A stretch of DNA of 47,768 nucleotides, from assembly GCA_030917925.1 (NCBI GenBank), contig JAUPTV010000291.1, forward strand, positions 1 through 47,768, written 5' to 3'. This DNA comes from Pseudomonadota bacterium. Its GTDB lineage: Bacteria > Pseudomonadota > Gammaproteobacteria > Competibacterales > Competibacteraceae. The position numbers were made by a program, and so were the translations under genes. The notes below the pieces were generated by a model. The model made no database searches. It saw only the letters and a program-made list of their open reading frames with translations, and was not told where the DNA came from. Each line of letters starts with the position of its first letter. Positions within the stretch are counted from its first letter, which is position 1. Of this stretch, positions 1 through 10,300 are shown in pieces.

Positions 1-1742
1 GCCAGAATACCCGGCGCATTCCGGTTATTTTCGGCAACCCGCCCTATAACGCTAATCAGCGCAGTGAAAATGACAACAATAAAAATGAACCGGCGCCGAT
101 TGCCGACGCCCGCATCAAGGAAACCTACCTCGCGGAAAGTTCCGCGCAAAAGACCAAGTTATATGACCCCTATCTGCGCTTTTTCCGCTGGGCCAGTGAC
201 CGAATTGGCGACGCAGGCATTATTGGTTTAGTCACCAATCGCTCTTATCTGGATGCCCGGCATGCGGATGGATTCCGTAAAGTCGTCGCCCAGGAATTTC
301 AGGAAATCTGGATTATTGATCTGCAAAGCGATGTCCGGCGTAATCCCAAAATATCGGGTACAAAGCATAATGTATTCGGCATTCAAACCGGTGTAGCGAT
401 TAGTCTTTTCGTCCGCAACCCGCAACGGGAAGGTTGCGAGATTCGCCATATTGCGCTGGACGATTTTATGACCGCGATGGAAAAACGCCGCTGGCTGGCG
501 ACGCATCCGTTACGGCAACTGGCGCGGGACGGCGCATTAACCCGCCTGCGCCCGACCCTGCACGGGGGCTGGATCGATCAACCGACTGCCGACTGGTCCG
601 CGTTTTTGCCGGTTGCCGATAAAGCGGTGAAAGCCGGTCAGGCCGAAGCGGCGATTTTCCGGCTGTTCGCCAGCAGCATTAAAACCAACCGTGATGAGTG
701 GGTTTATGATGTGGATAAACGGCAACTCCGGCGCAAGGTGCAGTACTTCATTGCGGCTTTTAATCGCCAGATTGCTAGCGGCACTATGAATCCAGATACC
801 CTCGATTATTCCATCAAGTGGAGTAGTACGCTAAAAACCCGGAATAAACTACCCGCTTATTCAGCCAGGAAGCTGTTAACTTCGCTCTGGCGGCCGTTTG
901 TGAAACGGCATTACTACGCAGAAAAGGCGCTAAGTGACCGCCTGACCGCGTTGCACTATCAAATTTATGGCATGGATCTGAAACAGGCTAATCTCGGTAT
1001 CGGCATCTCCGGCGGCTCGGCCATGAAGCCCTTTCAGGCACTGGCGTTTAATGGCTTGGCCGATTATGAATGTGTTGAAAAGAATCAGTTGTTGCCGCTC
1101 TGGATTTACGCTACCGACGGTTCCCGACAGGACAATATTACTGACTGGGCGTTGACGCAATTCCGCACACATTACACTGATTCCACTATCGAAAAGCCGG
1201 ATATTTTCCACTACGTCTATGCGGTGCTGCATCATCCCGTTTATCGGGAAATCTATGCGCTTAATCTCAAAGCGGAAATGCCTCGTATTCCGTTTTATCC
1301 CGATTTTTGCCCATGGGCCGCCTGGGGGCAGGCGCTCATGGATCTGCATACGGGATTTGAGAACGTGGAACCCTGGCCCTTGGTGCGCCGGGATGACCGA
1401 GCGGTGCCAATACCTTCCAAACCCCGGCTCAAGGCGGACAAGACTGCGGGCGTCATCGAGATTGACAGCATCACCCGACTGGAAGGTGTCCCCGCGCAAG
1501 CCTGGGACTATCGGTTGGGAAACCGCTCGGCGCTGGAGTGGATTCTGGAGGAATACCAGGAAGCGACGCCCCGCGATCCGACTCTTCGTGCCCAGTTCAA
1601 TGATTATCGCTTCGCTGATTACAAGGAATCCGTGATTGACCTGCTCTGCCGGGTGACGCGGGTGAGTGCGGAAACGATGAGCATAATCCGCTGCATGGAC
1701 CGTGCTTCCCAGGATCATGCAGACTCTGATAGCGCGAGTTAG
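1..1742 (+). CDS. Type ISP-like restriction-modification enzyme, C-terminal part (5' end outside window)
   Basis: Frame is open from the window edge through the listed 424 aa ORF. Upstream translation reads QNTRRIPVIFGNPPYNANQR, with an NPPY amino-methyltransferase motif IV. The C-terminus (PDIFHYVYAVLHHPVYREIYALNLKAEMPRIPFYPDF) resembles the type ISP specificity domain. Confidence 0.8.
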   Translation, partial: QNTRRIPVIFGNPPYNANQRSENDNNKNEPAPIADARIKETYLAESSAQKTKLYDPYLRFFRWASDRIGDAGIIGLVTNRSYLDARHADGFRKVVAQEFQEIWIIDLQSDVRRNPKISGTKHNVFGIQTGVAISLFVRNPQREGCEIRHIALDDFMTAMEKRRWLATHPLRQLARDGALTRLRPTLHGGWIDQPTADWSAFLPVADKAVKAGQAEAAIFRLFASSIKTNRDEWVYDVDKRQLRRKVQYFIAAFNRQIASGTMNPDTLDYSIKWSSTLKTRNKLPAYSARKLLTSLWRPFVKRHYYAEKALSDRLTALHYQIYGMDLKQANLGIGISGGSAMKPFQALAFNGLADYECVEKNQLLPLWIYATDGSRQDNITDWALTQFRTHYTDSTIEKPDIFHYVYAVLHHPVYREIYALNLKAEMPRIPFYPDFCPWAAWGQALMDLHTGFENVEPWPLVRRDDRAVPIPSKPRLKADKTAGVIEIDSITRLEGVPAQAWDYRLGNRSALEWILEEYQEATPRDPTLRAQFNDYRFADYKESVIDLLCRVTRVSAETMSIIRCMDRASQDHADSDSAS

Positions 1743-2641
1743 GAAACGGGTTTAGCCAGTTTGCCCAGTCGCTGGCCCATCCGCACCGGCATACCCGGCT
1801 GAAGGTCCCGTTCCCAGCGCACTTTCCTCGGCCCGAACAGCAGGATCACCGTAGATCCCATATTGAAGCGGCCCATTTCTGCGCCCCGGTCCAGTCGCAC
1901 CGCCCCATCGCCGTCCGGCGGATAGTCCCAATGCCGCAGGGTTTTGCCCAGCGGCGGGGTCATCACTCCGGCCCACACGGTTTGAATCGACGCGACGTTG
2001 ATCGCGCCGACCAGGACCATCGCCATCGGTCCCGCCAAGGTGTCGAAGATCGCGACCACCCGTTCATTACGGGCGAACAATTCCGGAACCATCCGGGTCG
2101 TCAGCGGCGACACGCTGAACAGCTTGCCGGGAATGTGCACCATTTCCCGCAACTGACCGGCCAGGGGGAGATGAATCCGATGATAATCCCGTGGCGACAG
2201 GTACAGCGTCGTGAACGCGCCGCCCTGGAAGGCTTTGGCGCGTTCTGCATCGCCGCCCAGCAATGCGGTTAATGAGAAATGGCGGCCCTTGGCCTGAATC
2301 AGCGTATCAGCGTCGGCTATTCCGATCTGACTGACCGCGCCATCCACCGGACAACCCATCACCCGGTCGCCGGGAGCAAAAGGCCGTGCGCCCGGTTTCA
2401 GCGCCCGGGTGAAAAAGGCGTTGAAATCGGGATAGGCATGAGGACGGGTTTCCAGGGCTTCATCCAGATTCACCCGAAAATGCCGGACGAAGTGGCGAAT
2501 CAGCGGGTCTTTGAACCACGGCGTTCGCACCCGCGTCGCCCGGTAGACCAACCGGGTCAGCAGGCGTTGCGGCAACCAGGATTGCGCCAGGAAACGGAGA
2601 CGGTCGCCCAGTGGCGCAGATGCAGGTTTGATATCAGACAT
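1739..2641 (-). CDS. psd: Phosphatidylserine decarboxylase proenzyme
   Basis: Translation [20 protein letters not shown]...; autocleavage-like [11 protein letters not shown] motif near the C-terminus; [13 protein letters not shown] motif. Start chosen at MSDIK rather than the longer ORF start. Confidence 0.95.
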   Translation of the reverse strand: MSDIKPASAPLGDRLRFLAQSWLPQRLLTRLVYRATRVRTPWFKDPLIRHFVRHFRVNLDEALETRPHAYPDFNAFFTRALKPGARPFAPGDRVMGCPVDGAVSQIGIADADTLIQAKGRHFSLTALLGGDAERAKAFQGGAFTTLYLSPRDYHRIHLPLAGQLREMVHIPGKLFSVSPLTTRMVPELFARNERVVAIFDTLAGPMAMVLVGAINVASIQTVWAGVMTPPLGKTLRHWDYPPDGDGAVRLDRGAEMGRFNMGSTVILLFGPRKVRWERDLQPGMPVRMGQRLGKLAKPVS

Positions 2642-2752
2642 GGGAATGGCATTCAGTCGATAGGAAACAGAAAGCATATCCCGCTGGCGGTTGAAACGAT
2701 AGAATTCATCGGCTATCCACTGGCTTTGTCCACCTTCCACCGAATTTGGCTG

Positions 2753-3658
2753 ATGATGACCCACGACGACGTTCTCAATCACTTGCATACGCTCCGCGAT
2801 TTCATCCGCTGGGGGGCCAGCCGCATGAATGAAGCCGGCTTGTACTTTGGCCATGGCGCGGATAACGCCATCGACGAAGCGGCGGCGTTAACCCTCCATG
2901 CCCTGCATCTTCCCCCTGATCTGCATACGGAATATTTGCAGGCGGCGCTGACCCCGGACGAAAAACGCGCAGTACGCCATCTGTTGGAGCGGCGGCTCAC
3001 TGAACGTAAACCAGCCGCTTATCTGACGCAGCGCGCCTGGTTCATGGGCCTGCCGTTCTATGTCGACGAGCGAGTGCTGATTCCGCGTTCGCCACTGGCT
3101 GAACTGATCGAGCGGCAGTTTGCGCCGTGGCTGACCGACAGCCGCAAGGTGGAAACGATCCTGGATTTGGGCACCGGCAGCGGTTGTATCGGCATCGCTT
3201 GCGCTTACACCTTCCCGGATGCGCGGGTCGATCTGGTCGATATTTCCGCCGATGCCCTGACCGTCGCCCGGCGCAATGTTGCCGAGCATGGGCTGGAAGA
3301 ACAGGTGGAAGTGATTCAGTCTGATCTGTTCTCGGCGCTGAAGGGTCGCCATTACGACATCATCATCAGCAATCCGCCTTATGTAGCGCTGGATGAACTG
3401 GATGCGCTGCCCGCCGAATATCACCATGAACCCCGGTTGGGACTGGCGGCGGGCGTTGCCGGCCTGGATGTAGTCATCGACATCCTGCATCAGGCCGCCG
3501 ATTTCCTGAACCGGGACGGTCTCTTGGTGGTCGAGGTGGGTAATGCGCAATACGCGCTCTGCGAAGCCATGCCGGAAGCGCCCTTTACCTGGCTGGAATT
3601 TGAGCGGGGTGGTCAGGGCGTGTTTCTGTTAAACGCCGCGCAAGTACGCCGACTTTAG
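2753..3658 (+). CDS. prmB: 50S ribosomal protein L3 N5-glutamine methyltransferase
   Basis: [51 protein letters not shown]-binding motif; NPPY motif in [18 protein letters not shown]. Confidence 0.93.
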   Translation: MMTHDDVLNHLHTLRDFIRWGASRMNEAGLYFGHGADNAIDEAAALTLHALHLPPDLHTEYLQAALTPDEKRAVRHLLERRLTERKPAAYLTQRAWFMGLPFYVDERVLIPRSPLAELIERQFAPWLTDSRKVETILDLGTGSGCIGIACAYTFPDARVDLVDISADALTVARRNVAEHGLEEQVEVIQSDLFSALKGRHYDIIISNPPYVALDELDALPAEYHHEPRLGLAAGVAGLDVVIDILHQAADFLNRDGLLVVEVGNAQYALCEAMPEAPFTWLEFERGGQGVFLLNAAQVRRL

Positions 3659-3669
3659 AGGAGTCTCCT

Positions 3670-5052
3670 GTGGATACCGCGATTATTTTTGACCTGGCGC
3701 TGATCGGTAAATACGACAAGGCCGGTCCCCGCTATACCTCTTACCCGACCGCTGTGCAGTTCCATGACGGGTTCGGTGAAGCGGAATATCGGGAACAGGC
3801 GCTGGCCAGTAATGCCAGTGGCCGACCGTTGTCGCTGTATCTGCATATCCCCTTCTGCGATACAGTGTGCTTCTATTGCGCCTGCAACAAGATCATCACC
3901 AAGAACCGCCGGCATACGCTGCCTTATCTGGAGCATCTTCACCGGGAAATTGCGTTGCAGGGTGCCTTGTTCGACCGTTCCCGGCCGGTTACGCAACTGC
4001 ATTGGGGCGGCGGTACGCCCACCTTTATTAGCGCCGACCAGATGCGCGAATTAATGCGGGTCACCGGCGAATATTTCCAGTTACTGCCTGACGATAGCGG
4101 CGAGTATTCCATCGAGGTCGATCCCCGCGAAACCGATGACGGCACGGTGGGTCTGTTGCGGGACATTGGCTTTAACCGGCTCAGTCTGGGCGTTCAGGAC
4201 TTTGATCCCGAGGTGCAGAAAGCGGTCAACCGCCTGCAATCCCGGGAGATTACGCTGAAGGTGATGGAAGCCGCCCGCACCGAGGGCTTTCATTCGATCA
4301 GCGTGGATTTGATTTATGGACTGCCCTTGCAGACCGTGGCCAGTTTTACCCGGACCATTGACGACATTATCGCCCACAATCCGGACCGGATTTCGGTATT
4401 TAATTACGCGCACTTGCCCGACCTGTTCAAAACCCAGCGCCAGATCGATGCCGACTTATTACCGCCGCCAGCGGTGAAACTGGAGATTCTGAAAACGGTG
4501 ATCGAGCGATTGACCGGGGCTGGTTATGTCTATATCGGCATGGATCACTTCGCGAAGCCGGATGATGAACTGGCGCTGGCGCAACAATCCGGGACGCTGT
4601 ATCGCAATTTTCAGGGTTATAGCACGCACGCGGATTGTGACCTGATCGGACTAGGCGCGACCTCGATTGGGGTGGTCGGCGACAGCTACAGCCAGAATTT
4701 AAAGGGATTGGAAGAGTATTACGCCCGGATTGCCGAAGGACGAATTGCGGTCTTTCGCGGTGTGCAACTGAATGATGATGACCGGTTACGGCGGGCGGTG
4801 ATTACGACGTTAATCTGTCATTTTTCCCTGGAATTCTCCGCGATTGAGCGCCAGTACAGCATCGTGTTCCGCAACTATTTCACCCTGGAACTGGCGGAGC
4901 TGGCAGACATGCAGGCGGATGGATTATTAGCGCTGTCCGGGACCGGGATTCAGGTGCTACCGCCGGGTCGGTTGCTGATTCGCAATATTTGCATGACGTT
5001 TGATCGCTATTTGCGAGAGCAGAAACAGCAACGCTTCTCCAAGGTGATTTAA
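3670..5052 (+). CDS. hemN: Oxygen-independent coproporphyrinogen III oxidase (radical SAM)
   Basis: PRYTSYPTAVQFHDGF; YLHIPFCDTVCFYCACNK radical SAM cysteine motif; full length 460 aa. Confidence 0.96.
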   Translation: MDTAIIFDLALIGKYDKAGPRYTSYPTAVQFHDGFGEAEYREQALASNASGRPLSLYLHIPFCDTVCFYCACNKIITKNRRHTLPYLEHLHREIALQGALFDRSRPVTQLHWGGGTPTFISADQMRELMRVTGEYFQLLPDDSGEYSIEVDPRETDDGTVGLLRDIGFNRLSLGVQDFDPEVQKAVNRLQSREITLKVMEAARTEGFHSISVDLIYGLPLQTVASFTRTIDDIIAHNPDRISVFNYAHLPDLFKTQRQIDADLLPPPAVKLEILKTVIERLTGAGYVYIGMDHFAKPDDELALAQQSGTLYRNFQGYSTHADCDLIGLGATSIGVVGDSYSQNLKGLEEYYARIAEGRIAVFRGVQLNDDDRLRRAVITTLICHFSLEFSAIERQYSIVFRNYFTLELAELADMQADGLLALSGTGIQVLPPGRLLIRNICMTFDRYLREQKQQRFSKVI

Positions 5053-5106
5053 CGGGATGGGCGTTGGCTGGAATAGGGTTTGCCAACTTAATGACTGTGG
5101 CGGTCT

Positions 5107-6222
5107 TTAAAGCGGAAGCGCCATGGTTTCTCCCTGCTTCGATGTTTTTGATGTTGATAGGGGCGTCTTTCCTAACAAAAGATCCCTGACTGCCGAAGCT
5201 ACCGATTCAGCCAGCGTACAAGGTACTGCGTTGCCAATCTGGCAGTATACCTTGCTTTGCGGTCCAACAAATTTGTAATTAGCAGGAAAACCTTGAAGTA
5301 AAGCCGCTTCATCCACGGTAAGACGCCTCAAGTATTTGGGAACCTCAATATTCGGTAGGGGAGGCATGCCCTTCCATAGCTTTTCGTGATATTTTTCGAC
5401 CCAACTCTCTTTATATTCATAGAGATGTTGTTCGTCAATAATCGGCGTTCGATTGCCGCCCATACTGGCGGGAAGGGTATTAGACCATCCATCAGGATTG
5501 AGCGGGCGTCCCTGGCCATTGAATAACATTCCAGCATACGGCGATTTTCTTAACACTGGGTTTACAGCAAGTGTTATTTTAGCCTTACAGATCTTGGGAT
5601 TGGTTTTCGATCCAGCGGGACCCAGATGCTGAATTACATCGCGCACGGCCAGAGCTTTTTTCTGGTAGGCATCGAGAAATCCTAATCGGGCGTCTTGCTT
5701 CATCTCAATAGCGCCGATGAAGAAAATCCGCTCCCGGTTTTGAGCGGAACCATAGTCCTTTGCATTTAATACATTCATGGATACCGAGTAGCCGAGTTGA
5801 GAGAACGATCTGAATAGTTCTTCTCTGACTTTCTGGAATTTTTCGAGGAAAGCGAGTGCTTTCACATTTTCCATAACGAAGATCCGTGGTTGAACTGCCC
5901 GCACCACGCCCATAAACGAAAATATCAATTGGCTGCGCGGGTCATTAAGGTCCATTTTTCCGGCGACGGAAAAGCCTTGACAGGGCGGACCGCCAAATAC
6001 CACATCCACGCCACGGAATGCCCTCAACGTCTCGATATGCTGATTGATATCGCCTTCAAATAACTCGGAATCCTGGTGATTCGCTTGGTAGGTTTTACCC
6101 GCAAAGGCGTCGATCTCATTGGCCGCAAGAATCTTGAAGCCGGCCCGTTCAAACCCGACATCCATACCACCGGCCCCACTGAAGAGGGAAATTGCGGTTA
6201 AAGACTTCATGAAATATTCCAT
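5107..6222 (-). CDS. DNA (cytosine-5-)-methyltransferase
   Basis: LTAISLFSGAGGMDVGFERAGF (motif I), FGGPPCQGFSVAGK (motif IV), MENVKAL (motif VI), YCQIGNAVPC (motif X). Start at MEYFMKS (6222) or MKS (6210). Confidence 0.94.
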   Translation of the reverse strand: MEYFMKSLTAISLFSGAGGMDVGFERAGFKILAANEIDAFAGKTYQANHQDSELFEGDINQHIETLRAFRGVDVVFGGPPCQGFSVAGKMDLNDPRSQLIFSFMGVVRAVQPRIFVMENVKALAFLEKFQKVREELFRSFSQLGYSVSMNVLNAKDYGSAQNRERIFFIGAIEMKQDARLGFLDAYQKKALAVRDVIQHLGPAGSKTNPKICKAKITLAVNPVLRKSPYAGMLFNGQGRPLNPDGWSNTLPASMGGNRTPIIDEQHLYEYKESWVEKYHEKLWKGMPPLPNIEVPKYLRRLTVDEAALLQGFPANYKFVGPQSKVYCQIGNAVPCTLAESVASAVRDLLLGKTPLSTSKTSKQGETMALPL

Positions 6223-6261
6223 TTTCGAATAATCCGTAAATTCTAGCACAATGCCGAGCTT

Positions 6262-7602
6262 ATGAACAAGAACAAATCGATTTATTCGCCTGAATACGCT
6301 GATCTGGTCGAGTTGTTGACCCGAGAAAGGCGGCGACTGGGGCTTTCGCAGGCCGAGGTCGGTGAATCTATGGGTATGTCTCAATCTGATGTTTCCAAGA
6401 TTGAAAATCAGGACCGACGCATTGATGTTTACGAATTCAGAAAGCTGTTGGCTGCCTATCGCGTTCAGGATAACCCCAGACTTAAGCGCTATGTGCAGGA
6501 TTTCTTTGGAGTCATGATGAAAGTTGAAGAACGCAAGGAATTTGTTCATTACTGGCTGAACACCAGACTGAACTATGCAAAATCTCTTTCCGGAGAAGAA
6601 TTCAAGAAGCTCCACGATGAGGCAGCTATCTCTCAGATTTTAGCAGATTTGATCGAAACCAGCGCTAAAGGATTTCGTGGCGTGGTAGTGACTTGTTTAG
6701 CGGGCTATCATGTTGACAAGAGTTTTAACCCTCTGGTTGATTTTTATGCGTGTAACCCGCGCTCTATTTTTGAGCAGACCATTTGGTATGTACTGACTGA
6801 GTACAATATTCCGTGCGGAAAATCTGATCCACTCAATGTTGCAAAAAACATCAATAAACTCGATAGAAACTGGGCTAAAGATCGACGGCCAGAAAAAGCA
6901 GCGCTTGCCGCAGTAGCCTTTTTTGAGCGTTATTTTGGCGAGAATGACCCTGAACAACAATCTTTGTTGGAAGATTATTTTTTCTATAAACTCATCAAGT
7001 ATTCAGAAAGCATCGCTGCTATTCCAGTTGCAGGCGCAGATATTTCCGGTGTTTCCAGGCAGTGGCTTGCCGAAAATCTTATTCAATTCTCACTCAATGC
7101 CCCTGAATCTGGGGCAACGCCTCAATGGCTGATTGCTTGCTTATTGAAACAACTATTTAAAGGAAGCACTACCTTGGTTTGCGGCAGTGAAGAAAGTGTA
7201 TTTGGCACCAATACCACATCAAAGAAACCCGCTGATCTTTGGTTGGAATACAATGACAAGGTGATATCGCTTTTTGAAGTGACGTTAAAAAAAATTGACC
7301 AAAAACGACTTGAAGACTTTATCGAGTCTACGCATCTTTCCGGATTAGACGGGATTCCAGTAACCTTTATTTGCCGAATTCCAGAAGATATTTCAACGCT
7401 TAAAGATGTGACCGCCAACACGCTTTTTTATAAAGGACGTATGATTGATTTCGTAGATTATTCATCGTTTATTCGATCCTCATTTGCTCTGGTTCACGCA
7501 GAAGGGGCCAGCGAAATATACGATTCCATGCAGGCATTTGTAAAACAAATCACCACATCCGTAAAAGCGAAAGGCGTTTGGAATTCGATTTTTAATAACT
7601 GA
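6262..7602 (+). CDS. XRE-family HTH protein with a putative C-terminal PD-(D/E)xK-like nuclease domain
   Basis: N-terminal [50 protein letters not shown]-terminal [25 protein letters not shown] resembles a PD...ExTxK nuclease core (D about residue 325, E about 339, K about 343). Divergent from the cytosine methyltransferase. Confidence 0.7.
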   Translation: MNKNKSIYSPEYADLVELLTRERRRLGLSQAEVGESMGMSQSDVSKIENQDRRIDVYEFRKLLAAYRVQDNPRLKRYVQDFFGVMMKVEERKEFVHYWLNTRLNYAKSLSGEEFKKLHDEAAISQILADLIETSAKGFRGVVVTCLAGYHVDKSFNPLVDFYACNPRSIFEQTIWYVLTEYNIPCGKSDPLNVAKNINKLDRNWAKDRRPEKAALAAVAFFERYFGENDPEQQSLLEDYFFYKLIKYSESIAAIPVAGADISGVSRQWLAENLIQFSLNAPESGATPQWLIACLLKQLFKGSTTLVCGSEESVFGTNTTSKKPADLWLEYNDKVISLFEVTLKKIDQKRLEDFIESTHLSGLDGIPVTFICRIPEDISTLKDVTANTLFYKGRMIDFVDYSSFIRSSFALVHAEGASEIYDSMQAFVKQITTSVKAKGVWNSIFNN

Positions 7603-7667
7603 CTTTAAATCATCCATCCACTTTTTCAAATTGCATCCCCATTATTACCCACGTCAGGATCTATTCC

Positions 7668-9698
7668 GTGCCTACCTCTCATCTTCATCCCCTCCTGTCC
7701 TCCCAACCCTTCGCCCGCAAGGGCAAGATTGTCACCGCTGATGAAGCCGTGCGGTTGATCCGCGATGGCGATTCCGTGGTCACTGGCGGTTTCGTCGGTA
7801 TTGGTTTCGCGGAGTATCTGGCGGTTGCGTTGGAAAACCGCTTTCTGGAAACCGGCCAACCCCATAACTTGACACTGGTCTACGCCGCTGGTCAGGGCGA
7901 TGGCAAGGAACGGGGCTTGAACCATCTTGGCCATGAAGGACTGATCAAGCGGGTTATTGGCGGTCACTGGGGTCTGGTGCCCAAACTGGGTCAACTGGCT
8001 ATGGCGGGCAAAATTGAAGCCTATAACCTGCCCCAAGGGGTGATTTCCCACCTGTTCCGCGATATTGCCGCCCACAAACCCGGCACGATCAGTTCCGTCG
8101 GATTAGGAACCTTCGTTGATCCCCGCTTCGGCGGCGGCAAGATGAACGCGCTGACCACCAAAGATATGGTCGAAATCATGACGATTGGTGGGAAGGAGTA
8201 TCTGTTCTACAAAGCGTTTCCGCTGCAGGTCGCTCTGGTGCGCGGCACGACCGCCGACCCGGATGGCAATATTTCCATGGAACGGGAAGCGCTGACGCTG
8301 GAGGTGTTGGCAATTGCGACCGCCGTTCACAACTCCGGCGGCGTGGTCATCGTCCAGGTGGAGCGACTGGCTGAGCGGGGCAGCCTGCATCCGCGTAATG
8401 TGAAAATTCCCGGTGTGCTGGTGGATTGCGTCGTCGTCGCGCCACCGGAGTATCACTGGCAGACCTTTGAAACCCCGTATAACCCGGCCTTCAGCGGTGA
8501 AATTCGGGTGCCGCTGCAATCGATTCCGTCGATGCCGCTGTCCGAACGCAAGGTTATTGCCCGCCGCGCCGCCTTTGAAATCCTGCCCAACAGCGTCGTC
8601 AATCTCGGCATCGGGATGCCGGAAGGCATTGCCAATGTCGCCAATGAAGAGAAAACCATTGATCTGATGACCTTGACAGCGGAACCAGGGGTTTTGGGCG
8701 GCATTCCCGCAGGCGGCCTCAACTTTGGCGCGGCCAGCAACACCCAGGCGATTATTGATCAGCCTTCCCAGTTCGATTTCTACGACGGCGGCGGACTGGA
8801 CATTGCCTTCCTCGGCATGGCGCAGGTGGACCGGCAGGGCAATGTCAACGTCAGCAAGTTCGGTCCGAAGCTGGCGGGCGCGGGCGGTTTCATCAACATC
8901 AGCCAGAATGCCAAGCGGGTGGTGTTTGTCGGCACGTTCCTGGCGGGCGGCAAGATTGAGATTGACCAGGGCCAATTGCAAATCACGCAACCCGGCAGGG
9001 GCCGCAAGTTCATTGAAGAAGTGGAACACCGTACCTTCAGCGGTTCCCATGCGGTCGCCAAGGGCCAGTCGGTGCTGTATATCACCGAGCGCTGTGTCTT
9101 CCAGCTCACCCGCGACGGTATGGAACTCCTGGAAATTGCGCCGGGCATCGACCTGCAACGGGATATTCTGGCGTTGATGGATTTCCCGCCGGTGTTGAAA
9201 CAGCCACCCCGGTTGATGGATGCGCGCATTTTCCAGACCGAGCCGATGGGCTTGCGCCGGGCGCTGCTGCGGCTGCCGGTTGAAGATCGCTTTATCTACG
9301 ATGCCGAGGACGACCTGTTCTTCATCAATCTGGAAGGCTACGAGATGAAGACGCTGGACGACGCTGAAACGATTCGCCGGGAAGTGACCAAACACCTCAC
9401 GCCGCTGGGCCGCAAGACCTATGCAGTGGTGAATTACGACAATTTCACGATTGACCCGGATTTGATCGACCCTTACACCGACATCATCAAGGATTTGATG
9501 AATCGCTTCTATTCCGGCGTCACCCGCTACACCACCAGCGCTTTCCTGCGGATGAAACTGGGCGATGCGCTGGAACAACGCGATGTGGCCCCGTATATCT
9601 ACGAAAGCGCGGGTGAGGCTCGCCGTCATGTGCGGGAAGCGCAGGCTGGATTGACCGAGGAGGATCTGGAAATCGCCAGTTATGGCGGGACCGGGTGA
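7668..9698 (+). CDS. Family I acyl-CoA:acetate/3-ketoacid (propionate-type) CoA-transferase with C-terminal extension
   Basis: [33 protein letters not shown]; second-half motif [13 protein letters not shown]; candidate catalytic Glu in [23 protein letters not shown]; 676 aa. Confidence 0.88.
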   Translation: MPTSHLHPLLSSQPFARKGKIVTADEAVRLIRDGDSVVTGGFVGIGFAEYLAVALENRFLETGQPHNLTLVYAAGQGDGKERGLNHLGHEGLIKRVIGGHWGLVPKLGQLAMAGKIEAYNLPQGVISHLFRDIAAHKPGTISSVGLGTFVDPRFGGGKMNALTTKDMVEIMTIGGKEYLFYKAFPLQVALVRGTTADPDGNISMEREALTLEVLAIATAVHNSGGVVIVQVERLAERGSLHPRNVKIPGVLVDCVVVAPPEYHWQTFETPYNPAFSGEIRVPLQSIPSMPLSERKVIARRAAFEILPNSVVNLGIGMPEGIANVANEEKTIDLMTLTAEPGVLGGIPAGGLNFGAASNTQAIIDQPSQFDFYDGGGLDIAFLGMAQVDRQGNVNVSKFGPKLAGAGGFINISQNAKRVVFVGTFLAGGKIEIDQGQLQITQPGRGRKFIEEVEHRTFSGSHAVAKGQSVLYITERCVFQLTRDGMELLEIAPGIDLQRDILALMDFPPVLKQPPRLMDARIFQTEPMGLRRALLRLPVEDRFIYDAEDDLFFINLEGYEMKTLDDAETIRREVTKHLTPLGRKTYAVVNYDNFTIDPDLIDPYTDIIKDLMNRFYSGVTRYTTSAFLRMKLGDALEQRDVAPYIYESAGEARRHVREAQAGLTEEDLEIASYGGTG

Positions 9699-9716
9699 AA
9701 TCGTGGAGGCGACGGC

Positions 9717-10091
9717 ATGACCCGGATTATTCCCTCTGACATCAGCCCGTTGGCTCTGGCGGGCGCTCACTCCTGGGAACTGGACACACTGGCGCAGCTT
9801 AAGAACCTGCTTGGCCCGGAGTATGTCCTGTTCCACAGCGTCCATTGGAGTTTCAGCCAGGGCCAGGGCACCCGTTTTGGAGAGATTGATTTCATCCTGG
9901 TCAACCGCGCAGGGGCCGTGCTGATTTACTTTGGCATCCCGGTGCTGGAGGTCAGCGGGGGACTGGAAGCGGTCTACAGCACGCTGTTGGCCATGGAGAC
10001 GGCCATCAAGGACTTGATGACCCTGACCGTGGTGAAAGCGGCGCGGGATACCGGGGAGTACCTGAAAACCCAGTATCGCTTTTCCCGGTGA
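9717..10091 (+). pseudogene. Truncated NERD-like nuclease N-terminal fragment
   Basis: AGAHSWELDTLAQLKNLLGPEYVLFHSVHWSFSQGQGTRFGEIDFILVNRAGAVLI resembles the NERD start. The expected following E-x-K segment is replaced by unrelated sequence, and the ORF ends in the palindromic repeat. Confidence 0.55.
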
Positions 10092-10176
10092 AAGCCGGAT
10101 TTCCGGATTCCCCTCCTTGGCAAAGGAGGGGTGGCGCGTTAGCGCCGGGGTGGTTCGGGAAGTCCGCTGATCAGCC
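10083..10176 (+). repeat. Dispersed palindromic repeat, copy A
   Basis: Core ATTCCCCTCCTTGGCAAAGGAGGGGTGGCGCGTTAGCGCCGGGGTGGTTCGGGAAGTCCGCTGATCAGCC has two hairpins (CCCCTCCTT/AAGGAGGGG-like and GGCGC/GCGCC). It matches copy B at 16664-16732 in reverse orientation. Confidence 0.85.
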
Positions 10177-10300
10177 GGAAAGGCAATATGTGGAAACGGT
10201 CACCGATGAAGACCGCTTGCCGCATTACAAGCTGTTCGCTATGCGCTGGCGGGTGGAGGGGTAGCGCCATCCGTGGCGTTGCCGATGATGACGGGGTTGT

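Noticed and set aside
2279-2752. N-terminal extension of the prmB ORF
   Set aside because: It runs antisense through psd and has no similarity to PrmB; the start at 2753 gives the normal N-terminus.
6223-6615. N-terminal extension of the methyltransferase ORF up to 6615
   Set aside because: It overlaps the divergent HTH gene, and motif I starts immediately after MEYFMKS, so the short start is preferred.
8103-9845. 580 aa minus-strand ORF opposite the CoA-transferase
   Set aside because: Antisense shadow ORF in GC-rich coding DNA; the plus-strand protein has clear family motifs across the whole length.
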